This document shows positions 8,525 to 17,029 of a DNA stretch of 64,000 bases, piece after piece. The DNA comes from Arthrobacter sp. ok362 (lineage in GTDB: Bacteria > Actinomycetota > Actinomycetes > Actinomycetales > Micrococcaceae). Below the pieces are notes generated by a model that did not search any database, was not told where the DNA came from, and saw only the letters and a list, made by a program, of their open reading frames with translations. The position numbers were made by a program, and so were the translations under genes. Within the stretch, counting starts at the first letter, position 1. Each line of letters begins with the position of its first letter. The stretch covers positions 124,001-188,000 of the forward strand of contig NZ_FNGC01000002.1 of assembly GCF_900102785.1 (NCBI RefSeq), written 5' to 3'.

Positions 8525-9889
8525 ATGAGCATTTTTGAAGACAGGGTCGACGCCGGCAGGCAGCTCGGCCGTCGTCTGGCGGAATTGCGTGGCCAGGACA
8601 TTGTGGTCCTGGGCCTGCCGCGCGGCGGTGTGCCCGTAGCCTTCGAAGTCGCCGCCGCCCTGAACGCTCCCTTGGACGTGATTGTGGTGCGGAAACTCGG
8701 ACTTCCCTACCAGCCCGAGCTCGCCATGGGGGCGATTGGTGAAGGCGGTGCCAAGGTCCTGGACGAGGAGGTCCTGGCCCATTCACGGGTCGGCGGCGAG
8801 GAACTGCAGGCCGTTGAAGAGCACGAACGCGCCGCGTTGGAAAACCGGCTCGTCCTGTTCCGGAAGGGCCGGACCAGGCACGACCTGACCGGACGCATCG
8901 CGGTGATCGTCGACGACGGGATTGCCACCGGCTCCACCGCCCGCGTGGCCTGCAGGGTCGCCCGCAAACAGGGCGCGGCGCGCGTGATCCTGGCCGTTCC
9001 GGTTGCCCCCGCGGAGACCCTCGCCAACCTGACAGAACCGGACGAAGTGGTCTGCCTGGCGACGCCGCGCCAGTTCACCGCCGTCGGATACCACTACCGG
9101 GACTTCTCGCCGACTGACGACGACGAGGTGCTGCGCCTGCTCGATCTTGCGGCCAAACGCGTCGAGGCCTCGCCGCCACCCTTCTGGGCGTCGGCGGCTG
9201 CCCGCGCCGACAGCGCCGCCGACGTCGACGAGGAAGTAGAGATCCCGTCCCGCGCGGTGCGGATCCAGGCGCAGCTCCATCTTCCGGTGCCGGCCCGGGC
9301 CGTGGTGCTGTTCGCCCACGGCAGCGGCAGCAGCCGCCACAGCCCCCGGAACCGCTACGTGGCCGGTCTCCTGCAGCAGGCTGGTCTCGGTACGCTGCTG
9401 CTGGACCTGCTGACCACCGCGGAGGAGCGCAGCCGCGCCAACGTCTTTGACATCGAACTCCTGGCCCGCAGGCTGTCCTCAGCAACGGACTGGCTTTCCA
9501 CCCGGGCAGACACGGCCTCTTGCGCTGTGGGTTACTTCGGTGCGAGCACGGGCGCCGGGGCTGCGCTGTGGGCGGCGTCGGAGCCGTCGGCGCGGATCGC
9601 GGCCGTCGTGTCCCGCGGGGGCCGCCCGGATCTTGCCGGCCCCCGGTTGTCCGCCGTGACAGCGCCCACGCTCCTGATCGTGGGGAGCTTGGACCACGAA
9701 GTCCTGGAGCTCAACCGACGGGCGAAGGCGATGATGCGCTGCCCCAGCCAGCTCGCTGTCGTGCAGGGGGCGACCCACTTGTTTGAAGAACCCGGTACGC
9801 TCGCGGCGGCGGCCATCCTGGCGCGGGACTGGTTTGTCGACTACATGCTGGCCCCGAACACTACCAATCCGCGCGCCGCGGGGGTCTGA
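8525..9889 (+). CDS. Phosphoribosyltransferase fused to dienelactone-hydrolase-like domain
   Basis: 454 aa with two domains. Residues 1 to about 215 are a phosphoribosyltransferase-fold domain: LGLPRGGVPVAFEVAAAL near 29-46, a PRPP-binding VDDGIATGST at 129-138, then ARKQGAARVILAVPVAP. Residues about 230-445 are an alpha/beta hydrolase of the dienelactone-hydrolase type, with FAHGSGSSRHSPRN, the nucleophile elbow GASTGAG near 342, an acid in IVGSLDHEV and a His in GATHLFEE. The substrate of either domain is unknown. The ribosome site before ATG 8525 is weak. Confidence 0.87.
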   Translation: MSIFEDRVDAGRQLGRRLAELRGQDIVVLGLPRGGVPVAFEVAAALNAPLDVIVVRKLGLPYQPELAMGAIGEGGAKVLDEEVLAHSRVGGEELQAVEEHERAALENRLVLFRKGRTRHDLTGRIAVIVDDGIATGSTARVACRVARKQGAARVILAVPVAPAETLANLTEPDEVVCLATPRQFTAVGYHYRDFSPTDDDEVLRLLDLAAKRVEASPPPFWASAAARADSAADVDEEVEIPSRAVRIQAQLHLPVPARAVVLFAHGSGSSRHSPRNRYVAGLLQQAGLGTLLLDLLTTAEERSRANVFDIELLARRLSSATDWLSTRADTASCAVGYFGASTGAGAALWAASEPSARIAAVVSRGGRPDLAGPRLSAVTAPTLLIVGSLDHEVLELNRRAKAMMRCPSQLAVVQGATHLFEEPGTLAAAAILARDWFVDYMLAPNTTNPRAAGV

Positions 9890-9972
9890 GGGCGGCCGGG
9901 GCGTCTGAAGGCGCCAGACCTCGACGAACCGCGTGAGCCGCAGGATCATCGGGGACACGGACGCCGCGGACC

Positions 9973-10689
9973 CTAGCTCCGGCGGCCCTCGGCCCTGTTG
10001 CGGATCCCCAGAAGCATCCGCCGCTCCATTAGGAACTGCACAGGTTCCAGCAGCATGCGCAGAGCCAGCCCCTCGGCCAGGGGCGAATAGTCGTACCGGG
10101 TGCGTGACAGGAGCCTGGTGGCCTCGGGACCCACAGGCCGCACCACGAACGTCCAGCCGATGTCCAGCCGGCGCCCGGTAGGACGGACGCCGGGCGGCGA
10201 CATCTTCCCCGTACGCAAGTCGATGGATCCGCCCAGCCCCAGCACGGCCCCGGACTCGAGAAGCCTGACCGGCAGGCCGCCGTCGGGGGACAACGGAACG
10301 ATGTCGCCCACTTTCAGACGCTGCAGTTCCGGGAGAATCCTGTCCGCACTCCGGATGCCCAGACCCGTGGTTTTTTCGAGCCGATCGTAGGAGTAAAAGC
10401 CGCCGCGCCCGGCGCCCAACTGGACAAGCCACGGCCAGACGTCTGAGGCCGGGGCCGCAATAGTCACTGCACGGGTGCTTTGCATGCGCGGGGCGGGCAC
10501 GATCTCGTCTCCGGCGAGCGGCCCGGCGGCCTCCTGGGTGGTGGCCCCCCAGCGCAGGAGCCGTGGCCGGACAGCCAGGACGTATGCCGCGCCGGCCGAT
10601 GCCGCGGCCAGCGCCGCGAGCGGTCCGCGCAACCGGCCGGGAGCACGCGCCACCGGCCGCCTTTCCGGCGGGCGTCCTGGGTGGTTCAT
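9973..10689 (-). CDS. SRPBCC-fold protein with N-terminal membrane segment
   Basis: 238 aa. An arginine/proline-rich start and one hydrophobic segment (LAALAAASAGAAYVLAV, about 25-42) precede a START/SRPBCC-like lipid-binding fold (MQSTRAVTIAAPASDVWPWLVQLGAGRGGFYSYDRLE). Proteins like this bind hydrophobic ligands in a deep pocket; no enzyme motif is visible. ATG at 10689 follows ATAGGACC. It is divergent from the epimerase gene across 226 bp that contain no gene. Confidence 0.78.
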   Translation of the reverse strand: MNHPGRPPERRPVARAPGRLRGPLAALAAASAGAAYVLAVRPRLLRWGATTQEAAGPLAGDEIVPAPRMQSTRAVTIAAPASDVWPWLVQLGAGRGGFYSYDRLEKTTGLGIRSADRILPELQRLKVGDIVPLSPDGGLPVRLLESGAVLGLGGSIDLRTGKMSPPGVRPTGRRLDIGWTFVVRPVGPEATRLLSRTRYDYSPLAEGLALRMLLEPVQFLMERRMLLGIRNRAEGRRS

Positions 10690-10915
10690 TCCGTGGTCCT
10701 ATTGGCGTGCGCGTCCACGACAACGCGCTGGTCACGGTTCATGGACCCAGCCTGCCGCCCGGTCCAGGGACTGCCTAGGGCCGAAAGTCACGCGGGGCTG
10801 GGCACCGCGCCCGCCTCCCCTTAGGGTGGAACGGTGACCGCCGGCACCGGAGCAGATGCCGGACCACGTGCCGGACCATGACGGTCAGCAAAGCCTGCCA
10901 CCCGAGGAGTTCCTG

Positions 10916-11788
10916 ATGAGAGTTGCTGTTACCGGAGGAAGCGGAAAGCTGGGCCGAAGCGTCGTGCGCCGGCTCAGCGATGACGGGCACGAGGTGACCA
11001 ACCTGGACCGGACGGGCGCGCGCAGGCCCGGGTTTGCGGAGGTGGACCTACGCAACTACGGCCAGGTGGTGGATGTGTTCCTTGGCCTGGAGGACCGCCA
11101 TGCCGGCTTTGACGCGGTGGTGCATCTGGCTGCTATTCCTGCACCGGGCCTTGTCCCGGACGCGGCCACGTTCGAGAACAACATGCAGTCCACCTACAAC
11201 GTGTTCCAGGCCGCCCGCCGGGCCGGGATCAAGAAAATCGTCTACGCGTCCAGTGAGACCGTGCTGGGGCTGCCGTTCGACGTCGACCCTCCCTACATCC
11301 CGGTGGACGAGGACTACCCGGCCCGGCCGGAAAGCACGTACTCCCTGGTCAAACACCTTGAGGAGCAGATGGCCATCCAGCTGACCCGCTGGGACCCGGA
11401 TCTGAGCATCACGGGCCTGCGGTTCTCCAATGTGATGGACCCGGAGGACTATGAGGACTTCCCCTCCTTCGACCACGACGCGAGGCTGCGCAAGTGGAAT
11501 CTCTGGGGCTACATTGACGGCCGGGACGGCGCGCAGGCCGTGGCCCGGGCCCTGGAGCACGGCAAGCCCGGCTTCGAGGCGTTCATCATCGCCAACGACG
11601 ACACCGTGATGGGCCGCTCCAGCGCCAGCCTCGCGGCCGAGGTGTTCCCCAACGTGAAAGTGGTCAAGGATCTGGGCGAGCACGAGACCATGCTTTCGAT
11701 CGACAAGGCCAAGCGGCTGCTGGGCTACGCGCCCGAGCACACCTGGCGGACTTACCACCCGCTGCGCACCACCCCCACGGAAGACTGA
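10916..11788 (+). CDS. NAD-dependent epimerase/dehydratase (extended SDR)
   Basis: 290 aa Rossmann-fold enzyme. The nucleotide-binding glycine motif GGSGKLG is at 7-13, the active-site Ser region is YASSETVLG, and the YxxxK pair is in STYSLVKHLEEQ. The family acts on nucleotide sugars or free sugar acids; uronate-dehydrogenase-like activity is possible but unproven. ATG at 10916 follows CGAGGAG; an upstream in-frame start would add 20 unrelated residues. The aldo/keto reductase follows after 20 bp with an almost identical ribosome site, so the pair is an operon at the edge of the sugar-acid island. Confidence 0.87.
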   Translation: MRVAVTGGSGKLGRSVVRRLSDDGHEVTNLDRTGARRPGFAEVDLRNYGQVVDVFLGLEDRHAGFDAVVHLAAIPAPGLVPDAATFENNMQSTYNVFQAARRAGIKKIVYASSETVLGLPFDVDPPYIPVDEDYPARPESTYSLVKHLEEQMAIQLTRWDPDLSITGLRFSNVMDPEDYEDFPSFDHDARLRKWNLWGYIDGRDGAQAVARALEHGKPGFEAFIIANDDTVMGRSSASLAAEVFPNVKVVKDLGEHETMLSIDKAKRLLGYAPEHTWRTYHPLRTTPTED

Positions 11789-11808
11789 CCCCAAACTCGA
11801 GGAGTTCC

Positions 11809-12840
11809 ATGCAATACCGCACCCTGGGCAACAGCGGCGCCGTCGTCTCCAACTACGCGCTGGGCACCATGACTTTTGGCGCCGAGGCCACCGAGGAGCA
11901 GTCCCGCGCCATCCTGGATGTCTACTTCGCGGCGGGCGGCAACTTCATCGACACCGCCGACGTCTACAGCTCGGGGGTGTCGGAGGAAATCATCGGCCGG
12001 TGGCTGGCGGACCGGCCGGACGTCCGGGACCGGGCGGTTGTGGCCACGAAGGGCCGCTTCCCGATGGGCCAGGCTCCCAACGACGTCGGAACTTCCCGCC
12101 GGCATCTGGTCCGCGCGCTGGATGACTCGCTGCGCCGGCTGGGCGTAGAGCAGATCGACCTCTACCAGCTGCACGCGTGGGATCCGATCACGCCCCTTGA
12201 GGAGACCCTCCGGTTCCTGCACGACGCCGTCACCGGCGGCAAGATCGCCTACTACGGCTTCTCCAACTTCCTGGGCTGGCAGTTGACCAAGGCTGTCCAT
12301 GTGGCGAAGGCCCATGGCTGGAGTGCCCCGGTGACGTTGCAGCCCCAGTACAGCCTGCTGGTCCGCGAGATCGAGTCGGAAGTTGTGCCGGCCTCGCTCG
12401 ACGCCGGGATCGGACTGCTGCCATGGTCGCCGCTCGGTGGCGGGTGGCTGTCCGGCAAGTACAAGCGCGACCAGCCGCCCGCCGGGGCCACGCGTCTTGG
12501 CGAAAATCCGAAACGGGGAATGGAGGCCTGGGAGGCCCGCAACGCCGATCCACGCACCTGGGGCGTGGTTGCCGAGGTGGAGGAAACCGCCGGGCGTCAT
12601 GGCGTGAGCGCCTCCCAGGTGGCGCTGGCCTGGCTGGCGGACCGGCCGGCGGTCACCTCGGTGATCTTGGGTGCCCGAACCACCGGGCAGCTGGCGGACA
12701 ATCTCGCGGCAGCGGATCTCCGGCTCACCCCGGGCGAGACGGAGCGGCTGACCGAGGTCAGCCAGCCGCGCGTCGGCGTCTATCCGTACGGGCCCATGGC
12801 CCAGGAGCAGCGCAGCCGGAAGCTCGTGGGCGGCCGCTAA
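11809..12840 (+). CDS. Aldo/keto reductase
   Basis: 343 aa TIM-barrel NADPH oxidoreductase. The catalytic tetrad is recognisable: Asp and Tyr in NFIDTADVYSSG (about 45-56), Lys in VVATKGRF (near 79) and His in YQLHAWD (near 121). The C-terminal VILGARTTGQLADNL is the cofactor-phosphate-binding stretch. It resembles the YajO/Tas-like group rather than a characterised sugar reductase. It is co-directional with the epimerase 20 bp upstream and convergent with the FCD regulator. Confidence 0.92.
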   Translation: MQYRTLGNSGAVVSNYALGTMTFGAEATEEQSRAILDVYFAAGGNFIDTADVYSSGVSEEIIGRWLADRPDVRDRAVVATKGRFPMGQAPNDVGTSRRHLVRALDDSLRRLGVEQIDLYQLHAWDPITPLEETLRFLHDAVTGGKIAYYGFSNFLGWQLTKAVHVAKAHGWSAPVTLQPQYSLLVREIESEVVPASLDAGIGLLPWSPLGGGWLSGKYKRDQPPAGATRLGENPKRGMEAWEARNADPRTWGVVAEVEETAGRHGVSASQVALAWLADRPAVTSVILGARTTGQLADNLAAADLRLTPGETERLTEVSQPRVGVYPYGPMAQEQRSRKLVGGR

Positions 12841-12847
12841 CCAAGCG

Positions 12848-13597
12848 TTAGGTCTCAGGGGAGGCGGGGCCGCCGGCGTGATAGCTGGACCAGATGTCGC
12901 CCATTTCCTCGGTGGACTGCTCCACGATCCTGCTCATGGCGGCGTGCGCGGCGTCCGCCTCGCCGCGCTGAATGGCGCTGGCCACATCCACGTGCAGCTG
13001 GAGGGCCTCGTGGTGTGGCAGGTGCGGCATGAGGCCGTGCTCGGTGCGCCCGGTCAGCACCTCGGTGACCAGGTTGTGCAGCTGGGAAAACATGGCGTTG
13101 CCGGAGGCCCGGAGCACCGCCGCATGGAACTCGATGTCGAGCCGGAGGAACTCGACCCGGTCCGCGCGCTGGCCTGACGCCCACAGCCTTGCGGCCAGGG
13201 AGACGAGGTCGCTGCCGGCATCCCAGGATGCCCTCTCGGCGGCGAGCCGGGCAGCCTGCGGTTCAATTGCTCCGCGGAGCTCGTTCAGGGCCCGCAATTG
13301 CTCCAGCCGCTTTGAGGATGCGAGCCGCCAGCGGATCACTTGGGGGTCGTACGCATTCCATGACTCCTCCGGCTGCACCACCGTCCCCAGCCGCCGCCGC
13401 GACTCCAGCATTCCCTTGGAGGACAGCACGCGGGTGGCTTCCCGCACCACGGACCGGGAGACCTTGTGCTGGGCCTCAAGTTCGTCCAGGCGCAGGATCG
13501 AGTGTGGCGCCAGCGTCCCTTCGGCGATGGCCAGCCCGAGGTTCTGGACCAGCACGGAATGCAGGTCTGCTGTTGGCTCCGCCTTTGGAGTTTTCAT
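12848..13597 (-). CDS. GntR-family regulator, FadR/FCD subfamily
   Basis: 249 aa. The N-terminal winged helix-turn-helix (about 10-75) contains LDELEAQHKVSRSVVREATRVLSSKG. A helical FCD ligand-binding domain (about 95-225) follows, with LRLDIEFHAAVLRASGN and later His residues for the metal/ligand site. Relatives often sense sugar acids, such as DgoR for galactonate. It is divergent from the ABC importer and dehydratase genes, which makes it their likely repressor. ATG at 13597 begins where homology starts and has no clear ribosome site; a GTG at 13621 is an alternative, so a leaderless transcript is possible. Confidence 0.85.
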   Translation of the reverse strand: MKTPKAEPTADLHSVLVQNLGLAIAEGTLAPHSILRLDELEAQHKVSRSVVREATRVLSSKGMLESRRRLGTVVQPEESWNAYDPQVIRWRLASSKRLEQLRALNELRGAIEPQAARLAAERASWDAGSDLVSLAARLWASGQRADRVEFLRLDIEFHAAVLRASGNAMFSQLHNLVTEVLTGRTEHGLMPHLPHHEALQLHVDVASAIQRGEADAAHAAMSRIVEQSTEEMGDIWSSYHAGGPASPET

Positions 13598-13737
13598 AAA
13601 TAAATCATACTGGCGGGCCACAAGGGCTTGTATAAATCTGCTTTATTTACCTAAGATCGCTTCCAGAGCAGATGTAAAGATGCATTTGCAGCTGGCTGGA
13701 CAGAGACGCCCAGCCCTGAAAATCAAAGGAAGTCGTA
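13598..13737. promoter_or_regulatory. AT-rich divergent promoter and probable operator region of the sugar-acid island
   Basis: This stretch is strikingly AT-rich for the genome. It contains related arms TAAATCATAC (13601-13610) and GTATAAAT (13631-13638), followed by TTTATTTA (13643-13650). The imperfect dyad lies between the FCD regulator and the substrate-binding protein gene, the expected place for an autoregulated operator. The site is inferred from position and symmetry, not from a known consensus. Confidence 0.4.
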
Positions 13738-15033
13738 ATGAAGCGACGTTCAATTGCGAAGTACGCGGCTGTCGCCGCGGTCCTGTCCCTGGGGCTGACT
13801 GCCTGCGGCGGCGCCAGCGGCAGCAGCGACGCCAAGACCTCCGGCACCGTCCGGGTCACCCTCGCGAACCATGTCTGGACCGAAGGCATCAAGGCGGCCA
13901 TTCCGGAATTCGAGAAGTCCAGCGGACTCAAGGTCGAGTTGACCCAACTCGGCGAAGACCAGCTCTCGGACCAGTACAACGTCAAACTCAACGCCGGCAG
14001 CGACGAGATCGACGTGATGATGTACCGCCCGCTCCAGGAAGGCAAGGCGTTCGCGAAGAACGGCTACCTGGCGGACCTGACGTCCAAGGTCTCCTCGGAC
14101 GCCAACTGGGACTGGAAGGACTACCAGGAGGGCCCCGTCAAGGCCACTACCGCTGACGGCAAGGTGGTCGGCGTCCCGATCATCACCGAGCGCGAAGTCC
14201 TGTACTACCGCAAGGACCTGCTGAAGGCCGCCGGCCTGGCGGTTCCCAAGACCATGGACGAGCTCGAAGCCGCGGCCAAGGCCATCAAGGCTTCCTCCCC
14301 GGGCACGGCCGGATTCGTGGCCCGCACGGGCAAGTCCGCCGCCGTCACTCAGTTCTCCAGCTTCCTGTACAGCTTCGGCGGCGACTTCACCGACGCCAGC
14401 GGCAAGTCCGCCGTGAACTCCGACGCCGCCAAGAAGGCCTATTCGTTCTACGGCGGACTGATCAAGAACTACGGCCCCGCCAACGTCAGCACCGACATGA
14501 GCTGGCCCGAGGCGATGGCGATCTTCACGCAGGGCAAGGCTGCCTTCTACACTGAGGCCGACTCGCTCTACAAGAACGCCACCGACCCGGCCAAGTCCAA
14601 GGTCGCCGACACGGTCGGGTTCGCCCCGCTGCCCGCCGGCCCCGCGGGTTCCAAGCCGTACAACATCCCGTCTTGGGGCCTCGCCATCAACCAGGCATCA
14701 AGCAACCAGGACAACGCCTGGAAGTTCATCCAGTGGGCCACCAGCAAGGAACGCACCCTCGAGGCACAGAAAGCCGGTGTCCCCGGACCCCGTGCTTCGG
14801 TCTGGGCTGACCCGGCCGGAACCTCCACCTACCCGAAGGACCTCGCCGAGGCCATCTCCGCCAGCGCCAAGAACGGCGTCGGGCACGACCGTCCCGAGGT
14901 TGTCACCGTAGGCAAGGCCCGCGAGATCGTGGGCGGCCCGATCGTCTCCACCATCACCGGCTCTGACGCTTCCGCGGCTGCCGACACGGCGCAGGAGGCC
15001 TTCCAGAAGTTCCTGGACAGCGAAAAGAAGTAG
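13738..15033 (+). CDS. Sugar ABC transporter substrate-binding lipoprotein
   Basis: 431 aa extracellular solute-binding protein, family 1 (CUT1 importers). The signal peptide ends in a lipobox (LGLTACGG), so Cys23 is lipidated and anchored outside the membrane. The mature start GTVRVTLANHVWTEGIKAAIPEFEKSSG is the usual first lobe, and later WPEAMAIFTQGKAAFY and FIQWATSKE fit the family. It captures the substrate for the two permeases downstream. Context (galactonate and mannonate dehydratases) suggests an aldonic acid or its glycoside. AAAGGAAG precedes ATG 13738. Confidence 0.93.
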   Translation: MKRRSIAKYAAVAAVLSLGLTACGGASGSSDAKTSGTVRVTLANHVWTEGIKAAIPEFEKSSGLKVELTQLGEDQLSDQYNVKLNAGSDEIDVMMYRPLQEGKAFAKNGYLADLTSKVSSDANWDWKDYQEGPVKATTADGKVVGVPIITEREVLYYRKDLLKAAGLAVPKTMDELEAAAKAIKASSPGTAGFVARTGKSAAVTQFSSFLYSFGGDFTDASGKSAVNSDAAKKAYSFYGGLIKNYGPANVSTDMSWPEAMAIFTQGKAAFYTEADSLYKNATDPAKSKVADTVGFAPLPAGPAGSKPYNIPSWGLAINQASSNQDNAWKFIQWATSKERTLEAQKAGVPGPRASVWADPAGTSTYPKDLAEAISASAKNGVGHDRPEVVTVGKAREIVGGPIVSTITGSDASAAADTAQEAFQKFLDSEKK

Positions 15034-15087
15034 GTGGCTGGCGCGTTACGCGCCTGCCGCACTACCCGAGTGACGCACAATCCAGCC

Positions 15088-15119
15088 CGGCGGGCCGGCA
15101 GTCCGCTGCCGTCCCGCCG
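15088..15119. terminator. Intercistronic hairpin between binding protein and permease genes
   Basis: Arms CGGCGGGCCGGCAG and CTGCCGTCCCGCCG pair over 14 bp with one mismatch around a 4-base loop. No T-run follows. The position after the binding-protein gene suggests an attenuator or mRNA-stabilising structure that keeps binding-protein expression above permease expression. Confidence 0.55.
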
Positions 15120-15160
15120 CGGCCAGCTCTTCACTTCACCCCCAACTCCTTAGGTGAACC

Positions 15161-16114
15161 ATGTCTGTATTGACCCCTCCCCGCAGCGCGCCATCCCGGA
15201 AGGCCGCCCGCACACGTAGTGCACGCGAGAACTTCTCGGGCTGGGCCAACCGGCACCGCAAGTGGCTGTTCGCCGCTCCCGCCATGATCTTCGTCGGCGT
15301 CCTGATCGTCTTCCCCTTGGCCTGGACCCTGTACCTGAGCCTGACCGATTCGCAGGGCTCTGTCCGGGCTGCCTCCGAGTTTGTCGGCGTGCAGAACTAC
15401 CTCACGGTCCTGTCCGACGTCGAACGCTTCTGGCCCGCCGTCGGCCGCACGCTGAGCTTCACCGGCGTTGCCCTCGTCTGCGAGGTGGTGCTCGGCATGT
15501 GCATCGCGCTGCTGCTGTGGCGCCCGTTCCGTGGCGAAAAGTGGGTCCGCGTGGCTATCCTGCTCCCGCTCGTCGCCACCCCCGTGGCGGTCGGCATGAT
15601 GTGGCGGCTGATCTTCGATCCCAACATCGGCTTCGTCAACCAGCTGCTCGGCATGGTCGGCATTCCCGCCCAGCCCTGGCTCTCAGGCCAGGACACGGCG
15701 CTCGGCACCACCATCTTCATGGACGTGTGGCAGTGGACCCCCATGGTGGTCCTGATCCTGCTGGCCGGGTTGACCTCCCTCTCCGAGGAGCCTGACGAGG
15801 CGGCCCGGATGGACGGCGCCAACGCCTTCCAGCGCTTTTTCTTCATCACGCTGCCTCTCATGATGCCGACCGTGATCGTCGCCATCCTGCTCCGGGGCAT
15901 AGACGCCCTGAAGACCTTCGACATCCTCTACGCCACCAAGGGCAAGGGCGGCGGGTCCTTCCACGAAGTGGAGACGCTCAACGTCTACGCCTACGGGCTG
16001 AGCTTCGACTACAACCAGTACGGGCTCTCCTCCGCGGTGCTGATCCTGTTCTTCATGATCATCATCGGCTCCATGTGGCTGCTGACCATGCGCAAGAAAG
16101 CGGTAAGCAAATGA
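15161..16114 (+). CDS. Sugar ABC transporter permease (CUT1, MalF-like)
   Basis: 317 aa with six membrane segments. The N-terminal cytoplasmic part is basic. The coupling EAA loop EEPDEAARMDGANAFQRFFF lies near 213-232, followed by TLPLMMPT, as in MalF-type permeases. It pairs with the next gene as a heterodimeric channel. No ATPase gene occurs in the island, which is common for CUT1 systems served by a shared MsmK/MsiK-type ATPase elsewhere. The stop overlaps the next start as ATGA. Confidence 0.93.
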   Translation: MSVLTPPRSAPSRKAARTRSARENFSGWANRHRKWLFAAPAMIFVGVLIVFPLAWTLYLSLTDSQGSVRAASEFVGVQNYLTVLSDVERFWPAVGRTLSFTGVALVCEVVLGMCIALLLWRPFRGEKWVRVAILLPLVATPVAVGMMWRLIFDPNIGFVNQLLGMVGIPAQPWLSGQDTALGTTIFMDVWQWTPMVVLILLAGLTSLSEEPDEAARMDGANAFQRFFFITLPLMMPTVIVAILLRGIDALKTFDILYATKGKGGGSFHEVETLNVYAYGLSFDYNQYGLSSAVLILFFMIIIGSMWLLTMRKKAVSK

Positions 16115-17022
16115 CCGTTCTGTCAGAAAACGCAGAAGACACTGAAAACACCGAACCCCAAACCGCCACCGCCGTGCCGACCAAGGCGGACCGGCGCCGT
16201 CGGAAGCCCGCGGGCACCCGCGCGTACAAGGTGTTCCGCGTCGCCGCGCTGGTGGCCGTGGTGCTGTTCCTGATCGCCCCGCTGTTCTGGATGCTGCTGG
16301 CCTCCTTCAAGACCAACGTGGACATCTACGACACCGGCAAGTCGTTCTTCTTCACCCCCACAGGCGAGAACTACGCCAATGTGCTGCAGCGGAACAACTA
16401 CTTCGTCTTCATTTTCAACAGCTTCTGGGTGGCCTTCGTTTCCACGGCCCTGTCGCTGGTCCTGGGCGTGCCGGCCGCCTACGCCATGAGCCGCTTCACC
16501 ATGCACCGCTCGGCGCTCGTGGTCCTGATGGCCCGCGTGATCCCCGGCGTCTCGCTGCTGGTGCCCTGGTACTACGTCTTCTCCAACCTGAAGATGGTGG
16601 GCGGCTTCGAGGTGCTGATCCTCAGCCACATGTTCGTCTCGCTGCCGCTGATCGTCTACATCATGATGAGCTACTTCGATTCCCTGCCGCTGGAGCTGGA
16701 GGAATCGGCCCAGGTGGACGGCCTGACCCCGATCGGCGCCTTCCGCCGCATCACCCTGCCGCTCTCGGTTTCCGGCATCGCCACCGCCGGCATCCTGTCC
16801 TTCATCTTCTCGTGGAACAACTTCATGTTCGCCCTGGTGCTCAGCGGCTCCAAGACCAAGACCCTTCCGGTCGCGATCTTCGACTTCGTCTCCTACGCCA
16901 GCATCGACTGGGGAGGACTGATGGCGGCCGCCACCGTGGTCACCATCCCGATCATGATCATTGCGCTTTTCACGCAGAAGTACATCGTGTCCGGCCTCAC
17001 CGCCGGCGCGACCAAGGGCTAG
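16111..17022 (+). CDS. Sugar ABC transporter permease (CUT1, MalG-like)
   Basis: 303 aa with six membrane segments after an acidic then basic N-terminal tail. The EAA loop is LELEESAQVDGLTPIGAFRR near 193-212, and the short C-terminal end (QKYIVSGLTAGATKG) is typical of MalG-like subunits. The ATG at 16111 overlaps the stop of the upstream permease, indicating translational coupling. It forms the second half of the importer channel; the galactonate dehydratase gene begins 7 bp downstream. Confidence 0.93.
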   Translation: MTVLSENAEDTENTEPQTATAVPTKADRRRRKPAGTRAYKVFRVAALVAVVLFLIAPLFWMLLASFKTNVDIYDTGKSFFFTPTGENYANVLQRNNYFVFIFNSFWVAFVSTALSLVLGVPAAYAMSRFTMHRSALVVLMARVIPGVSLLVPWYYVFSNLKMVGGFEVLILSHMFVSLPLIVYIMMSYFDSLPLELEESAQVDGLTPIGAFRRITLPLSVSGIATAGILSFIFSWNNFMFALVLSGSKTKTLPVAIFDFVSYASIDWGGLMAAATVVTIPIMIIALFTQKYIVSGLTAGATKG

Positions 17023-17029
17023 GCAGCAC

